From contig NZ_JBHSSW010000017.1 of assembly GCF_042659465.1 (NCBI RefSeq), positions 1 through 64,000 of the forward strand: a stretch of 64,000 nucleotides of DNA, given 5' to 3'. Position numbers and translations under genes: made by a program. This DNA comes from Ponticaulis profundi (GTDB lineage Bacteria > Pseudomonadota > Alphaproteobacteria > Caulobacterales > Hyphomonadaceae). This document shows, in pieces, positions 41,597-50,162 of the stretch; position 1 is the first letter of the stretch; the number at the start of each line of letters is the position of its first letter. The notes beneath the pieces are model-generated. The model was not told where the DNA came from and did no database searches. It saw only the letters and a program-made list of their open reading frames with translations.

Positions 41597-42418
41597 TCAG
41601 TCCTTGAAGTTTGCCGGGCGCTTTTCGAGGCCCGCCATTGCCGCTTCGATCTGGTTTGGCTTGCCCATGATTTCGAGCTGGATCGTCGACTCGGCAAGCA
41701 GGGTTTCTGCTTCGGTCGCATCCGGGAGCTGATTATAAAGGCGCTTGGCGGCCTGAACGGAATCCGGGCTCTGGCTTGCGATGGTTTTCGCCAGCGCCAT
41801 GGCGTCGTCGTACGGTGTCTCGGAGAGGTGCGTGACGAAGCCGTATTCCTTGCCCTCAACTGCGGTGAAGATCCGGCCGGTATAGGTGAGCTCACGCAGG
41901 ATATCTTCGCGAACCAGATTTCGAACGATAGGCGTGAGGGCCATGTCAGGGATAAGGCCCCATTTCACTTCCATGATGCAGAGCTTGGTTTCCGGGTGTG
42001 CGATCCGGATATCGGAGCCCAGAAAGACCTGAAAGCCACCGCCAAACGCCACGCCATGGGCCGCATTGATGACCGGCACGCGAAGCTGACGCCAGCCCCA
42101 GGCGGCCTGTTGGGCGCGATTGGCGATGCCATATGTGCGCGTGGCCAGACTTTCAGAGCTCGTGGCGGACGATTTTTCGGACTTGTCACTGCCAGCAGAC
42201 GCCATTTTGGCGAAATTGCCCATGTCGAGCCCTGCGCAGAAGGCGCGGCCTTCACCAGACAGGACGACGCATCGGACAGATTTTTCAGAATTGAGTTTCT
42301 CGGCGGTCGAGACAAGCGCCTCAAACATGGCGTCATCGAGCGCGTTCATTTTGTCTGTGCGGACGAGTTTGACGTCTGCAATGCCATCCTTGATATCGAC
42401 GGTAATCCGTTCGCTCAT
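41597..42418 (-). CDS. Enoyl-CoA hydratase/isomerase (crotonase) family protein
   Basis: 273 residues. Crotonase fold with the oxyanion-hole segments GEGRAFCAGLDMGNFAK (about 55-71) and HGVAFGGGFQVFLGSDIRIA, and the C-terminal helical trimer region. An extra Ser/Lys-rich insert (about 72-92) follows the first motif. It likely hydrates or isomerises an acyl-CoA, but the exact reaction cannot be read. GGGGAGAT lies before the ATG. Confidence 0.9.
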   Translation of the reverse strand: MSERITVDIKDGIADVKLVRTDKMNALDDAMFEALVSTAEKLNSEKSVRCVVLSGEGRAFCAGLDMGNFAKMASAGSDKSEKSSATSSESLATRTYGIANRAQQAAWGWRQLRVPVINAAHGVAFGGGFQVFLGSDIRIAHPETKLCIMEVKWGLIPDMALTPIVRNLVREDILRELTYTGRIFTAVEGKEYGFVTHLSETPYDDAMALAKTIASQSPDSVQAAKRLYNQLPDATEAETLLAESTIQLEIMGKPNQIEAAMAGLEKRPANFKD

Positions 42419-42523
42419 AGGTATCTCCCCGGTTATCTGCTTGCCCTTTTGTGGACGCGCATGGGGAGGCTGGCAAGTCGTCACGTAGCGGGAAGGTGGC
42501 TCCCCGCTACACAACAAAATCGC

Positions 42524-42934
42524 TTAGAAGGTGTCGACTTGCGCGCCACCTTTTGGATCAGAACCGAACTTGTTCGGGCCTTTGGTGCCTTCCTGAACAA
42601 AGAAAATGATCAGGACGATTGCGCCGATGAATGGGATGAGGCCAATAAGCAGCCACCATCCGCTTTTATCAAGATCGTGCAGGCGACGAATGCCCACTGC
42701 AATCGATGGAATGATTGTTGCGAGTGAAAAAAGCATCAGCAGCAACGAAACCAGACCAGCAATCATAACGCCGACATCGCCCAAAGCGGCAGCAAAGATG
42801 CCTGCGAGTATGTTTCCTGCTACGCTTATCAGCATCAGGAAAAGTACTGGCCACCAATATTCGGCGCGGCGCGAGCGCCCGTCAAACTTTACGTAATTTT
42901 TGAAATAGAGCCGTACGGCTTCGCCAAATCCCAT
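42524..42934 (-). CDS. DUF805 family inner-membrane protein
   Basis: 136 residues. Family signature at the N-terminus (GFGEAVRLYFKNYVKFDGRSRRAEYWW) and the typical IAVGIRRLHDLDKSGWWLLIGLIPFIGAIVLIIFFVQEGTKGPNKFG end. Four membrane helices. Function unknown. An in-frame extension upstream is unlikely, since GGGAGA lies just before this ATG. Confidence 0.9.
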   Translation of the reverse strand: MGFGEAVRLYFKNYVKFDGRSRRAEYWWPVLFLMLISVAGNILAGIFAAALGDVGVMIAGLVSLLLMLFSLATIIPSIAVGIRRLHDLDKSGWWLLIGLIPFIGAIVLIIFFVQEGTKGPNKFGSDPKGGAQVDTF

Positions 42935-43060
42935 AAGAATCTCCCAGCTTGGCGTTGAAAAAATGTCCCTCAACGTCTGTTTAACTTTGAGAAATGTTTT
43001 TGCCAAGTCGCAAGATGTCAGCAGTTGTATTTCGATATCTGTCTCAGAATGGCGAATTCG

Positions 43061-43089
43061 TTGACCAAAGCCCCTTAATTAAGGTAATG
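43061..43089 (+). promoter_or_regulatory. Possible argD promoter with embedded palindrome
   Basis: TTGACC (43061-43066) is separated by 17 bases from GTAATG (43084-43089), a plausible though weak -35/-10 pair 56 bases before argD. The perfect 12-base palindrome CCTTAATTAAGG (43073-43084) lies between them, where a repressor could bind. This is inference from position only. Confidence 0.4.
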
Positions 43090-43144
43090 GCTCGGCTTTC
43101 TTTAACCGGGCAAACAGCCCTTCGACAGCAAAGAGAGAACTGCC

Positions 43145-44335
43145 ATGCGTGAAGCCATGCTTCCCGTTTACGCCCCGCCGACGGAAGTCTTTGAGCGAGG
43201 CGAAGGCATGCGCCTCTTCACTACCGAAGGTGATGCCTATCTCGACTTTATCTCGGGCATTGCGGTCAATGCGCTCGGCCATGCGCACCCCAGGATGATT
43301 GAGGCGCTGAATGATCAGGCGCACAAGCTCTGGCACACATCCAACATGTTCCGTGTGCCTGCTGGCGAACAGCTCGCGGAAAAATATTGCGCGAAAACCT
43401 TTGCAGATCAGGTCTTTTTCACCAACTCGGGCACTGAAGCGATCGAGTGTGCGCTGAAAACGGCACGCAAGTATCACTATGTGAATGGCGAGCCGCATCG
43501 TCAGGAATTCATTACCTTTACCGGTGCATTCCACGGGCGCTCGTTTGGTGCGATCAACGCTGGTGGCAATCCGGCCTATCTGGAAGGTTTTGGCGAACCG
43601 ATGGCGGGTTTCCGCCAACTGGAATTTGGCAACATGGAAGCTGTTCGCAACGCCATCACCAAAGACACATGCGCTGTTCTGATCGAGCCTGTTCAGGGTG
43701 AGGGCGGCGTTCGCGAAGTGCCTGTTGAAGAGCTGATTGAGCTTCGCAAGCTTTGTGATGAAACCGGCACGCTGCTCATCTATGATGAAGTGCAGTGCGG
43801 AGCAGGCCGTACCGGCAAACTGTTTGCTCACCAATGGGCAGACGGCAAGGCCGACCCTGATATCATGGCCGTTGCCAAAGGTGTTGGCGGTGGTTTCCCG
43901 CTGGGTGCCTGCCTCGTCACGGAAGAAGCTGGCAAAGGCATGAAGCCTGGCTCGCACGGTTCGACCTATGGCGGTAACCCGCTGGCCATGGCCGTTGGCA
44001 ATGTGGTTTTCGATACATTGTGTGAAGACGGTTTCCTGGAGCAGGTGCAACAGGTTGCCGGTACACTGAAGCAAGGGCTTGCCAGCCTGAAGGATCGCTA
44101 TCCGGAACTGGTGGAAGATGTACGCGGCAAAGGCCTTCTGACAGGCATCAAGCTGAAAACACCGAACAAGGCGCTGCAGGTCAAAGCACGTGATCACAAA
44201 CTGCTGTGCGGTGTCGCAGGCGACAATGTGTTGCGTCTTGCTCCGCCTCTGATCGCGACGGACGAAGACATTCGCGAAGCCATCAACATTCTGGATGCCT
44301 GCCTGGCAGACACCTCACCGGAGGATACCGCGTGA
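43145..44335 (+). CDS. argD: Acetylornithine / succinyldiaminopimelate aminotransferase
   Basis: 396 residues of the class III PLP aminotransferases. Landmarks: YLDFISGIAVNALGHAHPR, FFTNSGTEAIECALKTAR, HGRSFGAINAGG, LLIYDEVQCGAGRTGKLFAHQ, and the PLP lysine in DIMAVAKGVGGGFPLGA. It makes N-acetylornithine in arginine synthesis. AGAGAG precedes the ATG. Its stop overlaps the GTG start of argF by four bases, so the two are translationally coupled. Confidence 0.96.
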   Translation: MREAMLPVYAPPTEVFERGEGMRLFTTEGDAYLDFISGIAVNALGHAHPRMIEALNDQAHKLWHTSNMFRVPAGEQLAEKYCAKTFADQVFFTNSGTEAIECALKTARKYHYVNGEPHRQEFITFTGAFHGRSFGAINAGGNPAYLEGFGEPMAGFRQLEFGNMEAVRNAITKDTCAVLIEPVQGEGGVREVPVEELIELRKLCDETGTLLIYDEVQCGAGRTGKLFAHQWADGKADPDIMAVAKGVGGGFPLGACLVTEEAGKGMKPGSHGSTYGGNPLAMAVGNVVFDTLCEDGFLEQVQQVAGTLKQGLASLKDRYPELVEDVRGKGLLTGIKLKTPNKALQVKARDHKLLCGVAGDNVLRLAPPLIATDEDIREAINILDACLADTSPEDTA

Positions 44336-45252
44336 AGCATTTCCTAGACCTTTGCGATATCCCGGCAAGCGAACTCCGGGCGATCCTTGACGATGCGAAG
44401 GCGACAAAGGCCGCTCGTAAGGGCTGGCCGAAAGGAAAGGTCGATGCGGGGGCGCCCCTCGCTGATCACGTCCTGGCCATGATCTTCGAGAAGAGCTCGA
44501 CACGAACGCGCACAAGCTTCGATATGGGAATGCGCCAGCTCGGTGGCACGACCATGGTCATGACGGCGGGTGACATGCAGCTCGGACGCGGTGAAACCGT
44601 CGAAGATACGGCTCACGTGCTGTCGCGTTATGTGGATGCCATCATGATCCGGGCCAACAGCCATAGCGATGTGGAAGCGCTTGCGGCAACGGCGACTGTT
44701 CCGGTGATTAATGGTCTGACGGACAAATCGCATCCTTGTCAGATCATGGCAGACCTGCAGACGCTCGAAGAGCAGGGCCTTGACCTGAAGGGCGCACGTA
44801 TCGCCTGGGTCGGTGATGGCAACAATGTCTGTGCGAGCTTTATCGATGCGGCGCCGAAGTTCGGCTTCTCCATGGCGATCGGGACACCTGATGGTTATGA
44901 GGCGCCAATCGACCGAGTGGAACAGGCGCGGGAATCGCAAGGCCGGATCGAGCTTTATACCGATGCAGCGGACGCGGTCGCCGGGGCAGATGTCGTCGTC
45001 GCGGATACGTTCGTTTCCATGGGCGATACAGATGCAGAAAAACGCCTCGCAGACCTTGCACCCTTCATGGTGGATGACAATCTGATGGGCAAGGCGAATG
45101 GTAGCGCGGTATTCCTGCACTGCCTGCCTGCTCACCGCGGCGAAGAAGTGACGGCTAGTGTCATTGATGGGCCGCAATCGCTCGTTTTTGACGAGGCGGA
45201 AAACCGTCTCCATGCGCAGAAAGCAATTTTGAAATGGTGTCTGGCAACCTGA
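44332..45252 (+). CDS. argF: Ornithine carbamoyltransferase
   Basis: 306 residues from the GTG that overlaps the argD stop. Carbamoyl-phosphate loop SSTRTRTSFD, ornithine/transition motif HCLPAHRGEE, and the conserved HPCQIMADLQT identify the enzyme that makes citrulline. It begins VKHFLDLCDIPASELRAILDDA, the usual start. The hslO start lies inside its last 19 bases. Confidence 0.97.
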   Translation: MKHFLDLCDIPASELRAILDDAKATKAARKGWPKGKVDAGAPLADHVLAMIFEKSSTRTRTSFDMGMRQLGGTTMVMTAGDMQLGRGETVEDTAHVLSRYVDAIMIRANSHSDVEALAATATVPVINGLTDKSHPCQIMADLQTLEEQGLDLKGARIAWVGDGNNVCASFIDAAPKFGFSMAIGTPDGYEAPIDRVEQARESQGRIELYTDAADAVAGADVVVADTFVSMGDTDAEKRLADLAPFMVDDNLMGKANGSAVFLHCLPAHRGEEVTASVIDGPQSLVFDEAENRLHAQKAILKWCLAT

Positions 45253-46196
45253 CAGGCCTTGCCGATGATTTAGGCGCTGACGGCAATCGTGTCGCCAGCT
45301 TTCAACTCGATAAACAGGCCGTCCGCGGCCGTATTACGCGTCTGGATGCAGATGTGATCGGCGCCATTCTGGCCCGGCACGACTATCCTCAGGAAGCAGC
45401 CCGCTTTCTGGGAGAAGCGCTGACGCTTGCGGTTCTGGTTGGGGCGGCCTTGAAAGTGGATGGCCGTGTCGCCGTGCAGGCGCAGGGTGAAGGCCCGGTC
45501 AGCCTGATGGTTGCGGAATATCACACCAGCGGTGCGCTGCGCGGCATGATGAATATCGACGCCGAAAAGTGGGCACGTCTGGATCGCGTCAACAAAGGTG
45601 ATCTGCCGCACCCGCGTCAGGTGTTCGGCAATGGTGCGCTCGCCATTACCGTCATTCAGGACAATGAGTATGTGCAGCCCTATCAGGGCATTGTGCCGCT
45701 TGATGGCACAACGCTGGCTCAGTGCGCCGAACACTACTTCATGAATTCAGAGCAGGTTCCGACACGCGTGCGTCTGGCCGTCGGTCAGATCCAGAAGGCT
45801 GGCGAAGCGCCGGCCTGGCAGGCGGGCGGCTCTCTGATCCAACGGATCGCGGGTGACGAGAATCGCGGTGATACCGAAGAGGACTGGAACACCGCCTCCA
45901 TTCTGTTCGAAAGTGTCACGGATGAAGAGTTGCTTGATCCCGATATTTCCATGGGTCGCGTTCTGTTCCGACTGTTCCATGAGAACGGGGTTCGGATGGA
46001 AGCGCCAACGCAGATTAGAGATGAATGCACCTGTTCTGAAGAGCGCTTGCTGACAACCCTCAAAAATATGCCGGATGATGAGCTGATCGATTTGGCGCAG
46101 GAAACGGGCAAGGACTATTTCGAGGCTGACTGCCAGTTTTGTGGTCGGAAATATGACATACCTCTCAAAGAGGTCATCACGTCGACAGAACACTGA
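45234..46196 (+). CDS. hslO: Redox-regulated chaperone Hsp33
   Basis: 320 residues. Folding core with RGRITRLDADVIGAILARHDYPQEAARFLGEAL; the redox switch is a C-terminal zinc site, CTCSEERLL (CxC) and CQFCGRKYD (CxxC), which forms disulfides and activates the holdase under oxidative stress. The start ATG overlaps argF by 19 bases, and a bidirectional terminator follows, making it the last gene of argD-argF-hslO. Confidence 0.95.
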   Translation: MVSGNLTGLADDLGADGNRVASFQLDKQAVRGRITRLDADVIGAILARHDYPQEAARFLGEALTLAVLVGAALKVDGRVAVQAQGEGPVSLMVAEYHTSGALRGMMNIDAEKWARLDRVNKGDLPHPRQVFGNGALAITVIQDNEYVQPYQGIVPLDGTTLAQCAEHYFMNSEQVPTRVRLAVGQIQKAGEAPAWQAGGSLIQRIAGDENRGDTEEDWNTASILFESVTDEELLDPDISMGRVLFRLFHENGVRMEAPTQIRDECTCSEERLLTTLKNMPDDELIDLAQETGKDYFEADCQFCGRKYDIPLKEVITSTEH

Positions 46197-46198
46197 TC

Positions 46199-46232
46199 AA
46201 AAAAGCCCCTCAGATATCTGAGGGGCTTTTTT
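46199..46232. terminator. Bidirectional terminator between hslO and the ATP-grasp gene
   Basis: An almost perfectly symmetric A-run/hairpin/T-run: A6 before AGCCCCTCAGAT, then ATCTGAGGGGCT followed by T6. It serves both convergent genes. Confidence 0.95.
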
Positions 46233-46251
46233 ATGGCATGTCTGAAACGGA

Positions 46252-47355
46252 TCAGGCGGCGCTGTAGGTGTCGAAAAAGTCTTTCAGTTCATCGTCCAGC
46301 ATGCCTTTGCCCGTTGCCGTTTGCGGCAGGACAAACGATGACCCAGCATTGATTTCAATCACGAGCGGGCCTTCGGCCGTCAATGCGATATCGAGCGACT
46401 GATAGCGGACCGGGGTGAAGTTATGCGCGCACATGTCGTTCAGCTCGAGTGCTTCCTTGAAGAATGGGAGCTGAAAACCGATCAGTGGCTCGCCGGTGAC
46501 AGGATGGTTCTCGTGTTGAACCGTCTCAAATCCTTCGCGAGACACGACGCGAGCAATCTTGCCGGTCTCTTTGTCGATCAGGGCCAGAAGGTTGCCGGAT
46601 CGCCAGAAATTGTCAGCGACGTTGTTTCCGACAGGGATTTTGAACAGGATGTAAGGCGTTGAAATCACGTCATCTTTGACGAGGTTCACCGTGCGCATGG
46701 TTGCCACATGGCTGGTGAGTTTCTGAATGTCCGGGTGACAGGTCACGCGGCGTTGGAAGAGATAAATCGTTTTGGAGATCTTCTCTGCATAGAGTTCAGC
46801 AAGGTCTATGCGGTCACCGCCATTCACGATCAACTCGCCATTGTCATAGCCTTCAATCAACAGCGCGCCATAGCTGCCAAGTTCGCCATTCGGTTTTGCG
46901 AAGATCGGGAACTCGGTCTGATTTTCGAGAAAGCTGACAAGCTCATCCAGCGTGGCGAGTTTCTGTGAGTCACCAAAGCGACGAAGGCTTGTGTCTGCGA
47001 CGGCCAGCGTGGTCGGTACAGCTGCACCAAGCGAAGACAGGATCTTGTAAGAGAGCCATTTGTCTTCCGTGGTTGCGCGCCAGTGGAGGTCGGAAACCTT
47101 GTCGGTGACGGGCCAGTGCAGGCGCTCTGAAATGAAGGTCTGCTTTCCTGATGCTTCGAGGTCGGTCTTGTAGAGCTCGTACTGAAGGTATTCGAAGATA
47201 GAAAGTTTGCCGGGCTGCTTTGAAATCTTCCACCATTCGCTGAGCAGAGAAAGTGGGCTACGGCCTGTCTCTGCTGCCACGTCTTTCAGGCGTGTGACCG
47301 TCTGGGTCATATCGAAGGTTTGATCGTTTTTCAGTTTCAAGGATGCCAGCGACAT
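46252..47355 (-). CDS. ATP-grasp domain protein (sugar-transfer associated type)
   Basis: 367 residues. A helical N-terminal region (about 15-110) is followed by an ATP-grasp-like fold: FPIFAKPNGELGSYGALLIEG resembles the nucleotide-binding lysine loop, and LVIEINAGSSFVLPQ near the C-terminus carries the metal-binding Glu-x-Asn. The layout resembles the 'sugar-transfer associated ATP-grasp' family (PF14397). AAGGAG lies seven bases before the ATG. The D-amino-acid dehydrogenase gene lies upstream on the same strand; a functional tie is unproven. Confidence 0.8.
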   Translation of the reverse strand: MSLASLKLKNDQTFDMTQTVTRLKDVAAETGRSPLSLLSEWWKISKQPGKLSIFEYLQYELYKTDLEASGKQTFISERLHWPVTDKVSDLHWRATTEDKWLSYKILSSLGAAVPTTLAVADTSLRRFGDSQKLATLDELVSFLENQTEFPIFAKPNGELGSYGALLIEGYDNGELIVNGGDRIDLAELYAEKISKTIYLFQRRVTCHPDIQKLTSHVATMRTVNLVKDDVISTPYILFKIPVGNNVADNFWRSGNLLALIDKETGKIARVVSREGFETVQHENHPVTGEPLIGFQLPFFKEALELNDMCAHNFTPVRYQSLDIALTAEGPLVIEINAGSSFVLPQTATGKGMLDDELKDFFDTYSAA

Positions 47356-47520
47356 CAACCACTCCTTTTGACCGCGTCTGAAGATTTCGCAGTCACCACC
47401 CAATTGATATTTTCAATCTGTGTAGAAGAGATGATTTAAAGAAAGATCAAAGCTGTGCAGATTTTCAGGAAAGCAAACCCGATTTGTTTATCTGCGCTTT
47501 ACCATGAAGCCTTTTACTTT

Positions 47521-48765
47521 TCAGAAACTTTCAGGATTTGGATCAATCAGTCTGGCGACACGCTCACCGCATCCCATGGCCATGGTCCAGCCAAGCATGC
47601 CGTGGCCGAGATTGTAGATCAGCGATGGGTGAGGGCGTCCGAGACGTGGCACGGAATCGGGTGTCATTGGGCGTAGGCCCGCCCATTGATCGTGTGCCTG
47701 AGAATAGTCCGCAGCTTCCGGGAATGAATGCTGGGCATTGCTCATCAGAACCTCGAGACGCTTGGGATCTACATCCCAGTTGGTCCAGCCAAGGTCCGCC
47801 ATTCCGCCAATCCGGATCTTGTCACCGAGCGGAGTGAAGACCAGCCGACGTTTTGAGTCCGTAATACTGATATCAGGGGCGGCAGCGCCACGCGGGGCGG
47901 TTATCGAATACCCTTTCATGGAGAAAATCGGCAGCTTCAGGCCAAGTTTCCGCATCAGGGCTTTGTCAGGCCCGGTGCAGAGAACAACGAGATCTGTTTC
48001 GAGTTTGAGACCTGTCTCCAATGTTACCGTTGGCTTAGACGCGTTTAAATCGACGTCAGATACCCGATGCCCCATATGCGTGGTGACATCATATTCGGTG
48101 GTGAGCAGGTCCAGCATGCCCATGGCGAATTTCCGCGCGTCGCCAACGGCCTCGCTTGGCGTGAACAGGCCTGCCATTGGTTTTTCGCCAGCGCGCTTGA
48201 TTGCAGGCTCGAGCTTTTCAAGCGCGGGCAGGTCCATCAGCGACTGGTCTGCGTCGGTCAGACCTTTCAGCGAAAAGTTCTCCTCGATCGCGTTGATGGC
48301 CTTCTTTGTGTAGAGGAGCTGGATCTTGCCTTTGACCTGATAGTCAAAATCCAGAGCGTGCTTCTGCAGAAAGCTAAGCATCGCAGCCTGGGACTCCAGC
48401 GCGATTTCAAGGCTTGCCCGACTGTTGCGCTGATAGCGCGCGCGGGTGCAGTTTCGCAGAAAAGATAGCAGCCAGGCGATGAAATCCGGGTCCGGACTGA
48501 TGCGAATGCGGAAGGCTGGATTCATGCCGAGAGCGAGTTCCGGCAATTCACTGCGAATACGGTGGTTCGCGAGGGAGCCGGTGTAGAGATAGCTCAGCTG
48601 CCCGCCATTTGCGTATGATGTGCCATGAGCTGCCTTATCGCGCGCATCGATGATCGTCACCTGCATGCCGCGTCTTGCCAATGAATAGGCCGTTGCGGTG
48701 CCAACGACGCCAGCGCCGATAACGATGGCAGATTGTGGTTTGGTCGAAGTGGAAGCAGTGCTCAT
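47521..48765 (-). CDS. dadA: D-amino-acid dehydrogenase (DadA-like FAD oxidoreductase)
   Basis: 414 residues of the DAO superfamily. The Rossmann motif GAGVVGTATAYSLARRG (about 17-33) starts the FAD domain; the C-terminal GLRPMTPDSVPRLGR and NLGHGMLGWTMAMGCGERVA contact flavin in DadA relatives. It oxidises D-amino acids to keto acids, feeding electrons to the respiratory chain at the membrane face. The symbol rests on family resemblance, and other DAO enzymes are possible. Confidence 0.88.
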   Translation of the reverse strand: MSTASTSTKPQSAIVIGAGVVGTATAYSLARRGMQVTIIDARDKAAHGTSYANGGQLSYLYTGSLANHRIRSELPELALGMNPAFRIRISPDPDFIAWLLSFLRNCTRARYQRNSRASLEIALESQAAMLSFLQKHALDFDYQVKGKIQLLYTKKAINAIEENFSLKGLTDADQSLMDLPALEKLEPAIKRAGEKPMAGLFTPSEAVGDARKFAMGMLDLLTTEYDVTTHMGHRVSDVDLNASKPTVTLETGLKLETDLVVLCTGPDKALMRKLGLKLPIFSMKGYSITAPRGAAAPDISITDSKRRLVFTPLGDKIRIGGMADLGWTNWDVDPKRLEVLMSNAQHSFPEAADYSQAHDQWAGLRPMTPDSVPRLGRPHPSLIYNLGHGMLGWTMAMGCGERVARLIDPNPESF

Positions 48766-48876
48766 GAAAATCAGATGGTCCGAATGCCGGGGTGAAATCG
48801 CCTTCTAACGCGGGTGCCTGGGCCGCGACAATGCGCAGAAGATCGCAGGTGTGAAATCAGCTTGAATTGCTAAAAT

Positions 48877-48891
48877 GTTCTTATAATGTTC
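48877..48891 (+). promoter_or_regulatory. Putative LexA (SOS) operator overlapping the -10 box
   Basis: GTTC-TTATAAT-GTTC, an exact match to the GTTC-N7-GTTC LexA site described for alphaproteobacteria. The seven-base spacer contains TATAAT, a consensus -10 box, nine bases before the ATG of the radical-SAM gene. Bound LexA would block RNA polymerase. The predicted transcript begins at or next to the ATG, so translation would be leaderless. Confidence 0.8.
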
Positions 48892-48896
48892 TCCTC

Positions 48897-50162
48897 ATGA
48901 GAGACGGAACACCACGCACAAAAACGACCTTCGACAAACTCGCCATTCTGGCCGATGCGGCCAAGTATGATGCCTCCTGCGCGTCATCTGGCAGCACGCG
49001 TCGAAACTCGGTTTCCGGGCGCGGAGTTGGTTCGAGCGAAGGTATGGGGATTTGCCATGCCTATGCACCCGACGGACGTTGTATTTCGCTCCTGAAAGTC
49101 CTGCTGACCAATTTTTGTGTCTTCGACTGCAAGTATTGCGTGAACCGTGTCTCTTCAAACGTTGAGAGAGCCCGGTTCAAGCCGGATGAGCTGGCCCGGC
49201 TGACGCTCGATTTCTACAAGCGCAATTACATTGAAGGGCTGTTTCTTTCCTCCGGGATTATCCGCTCGCCCGATTACACGATGGAGCAAATCGTCGAGGT
49301 CGCGCGTATCCTGCGAGAGGAGCATGATTTTCGTGGCTATATCCATCTGAAGACCATTCCTGAGGCGGACCCTGAACTAATCCGGCAGGCAGGTGTGCAT
49401 GCAGACCGGTTGTCTATCAATATCGAATTGCCGACGGAAACCGGTCTTCGAAATCTGGCGCCCGAGAAGTCAGGCCAGACGATACGCAAAGCCATGGCCA
49501 ATGTCCGACACGGCATTGATGATCTGGCTGATGCCCGCAAATCCTCACTGATCAGAAAGGCGAAATCGCCCCGGTTCGCACCGGCTGGTCAGTCCACACA
49601 GATGATCGTTGGCGCAGATGCGGCGCGCGACAGCGACATCATGCAGACCGCGAACAAGCTTTATGCAGGTTATGGCCTGCGCCGAGTGTACTATTCGGCC
49701 TTTAGTCCCATTCCCGATGCGTCGGGTGATCTGCCGCCTCTCGCGCCACCGCTCGTTCGTGAGCACCGACTGTATCAGGCCGACTGGATGGTGCGGTTTT
49801 ATGGCTATCAGACCGAAGATGTCGTCTCGGCCACGCAGGACGGCATGCTGGACCTTTCGGTTGACCCAAAACTTGCCTGGGCTTTGAAGCATCGCGCCTG
49901 GTTCCCGGTGGATATCAACCGGGCGAGCCGTGAACAGCTTCTGCGCGTGCCAGGGCTTGGGCCCAAAACCGTCGCCCGTATTCTGACGGCCCGGCGTCAC
50001 GCCTGGCTCAGCCTTGGGGATTTGCAGCGTATGCGGGTGTCTCTCTCCAAAGTGCGGCCCTTCGTGGTGACGCGCGACTATTCACCCGGCAGGCTCACAG
50101 ACACCGAGAATCTGAAAGCCCGCTTTGCGCCTCCACCCGAGCAGCTCAGTCTTTTCGCATGA
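48897..50162 (+). CDS. Putative DNA modification/repair radical SAM protein (TIGR03916-like)
   Basis: 421 residues. Radical SAM cluster-binding motif NFCVFDCKYC (C74, C78, C81) in the CX3CX2C form, then the (beta/alpha) barrel with FLSSGI and IHLKTIPEAD, and a C-terminal helix-hairpin-helix DNA-binding domain (about 337-375: VDINRASREQLLRVPGLG). The family is defined by association with UDG-type proteins. The ATG lies nine bases after a TATAAT inside a LexA site with no Shine-Dalgarno. Its stop overlaps the UdgX gene as ATGA. Confidence 0.92.
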   Translation: MRDGTPRTKTTFDKLAILADAAKYDASCASSGSTRRNSVSGRGVGSSEGMGICHAYAPDGRCISLLKVLLTNFCVFDCKYCVNRVSSNVERARFKPDELARLTLDFYKRNYIEGLFLSSGIIRSPDYTMEQIVEVARILREEHDFRGYIHLKTIPEADPELIRQAGVHADRLSINIELPTETGLRNLAPEKSGQTIRKAMANVRHGIDDLADARKSSLIRKAKSPRFAPAGQSTQMIVGADAARDSDIMQTANKLYAGYGLRRVYYSAFSPIPDASGDLPPLAPPLVREHRLYQADWMVRFYGYQTEDVVSATQDGMLDLSVDPKLAWALKHRAWFPVDINRASREQLLRVPGLGPKTVARILTARRHAWLSLGDLQRMRVSLSKVRPFVVTRDYSPGRLTDTENLKARFAPPPEQLSLFA

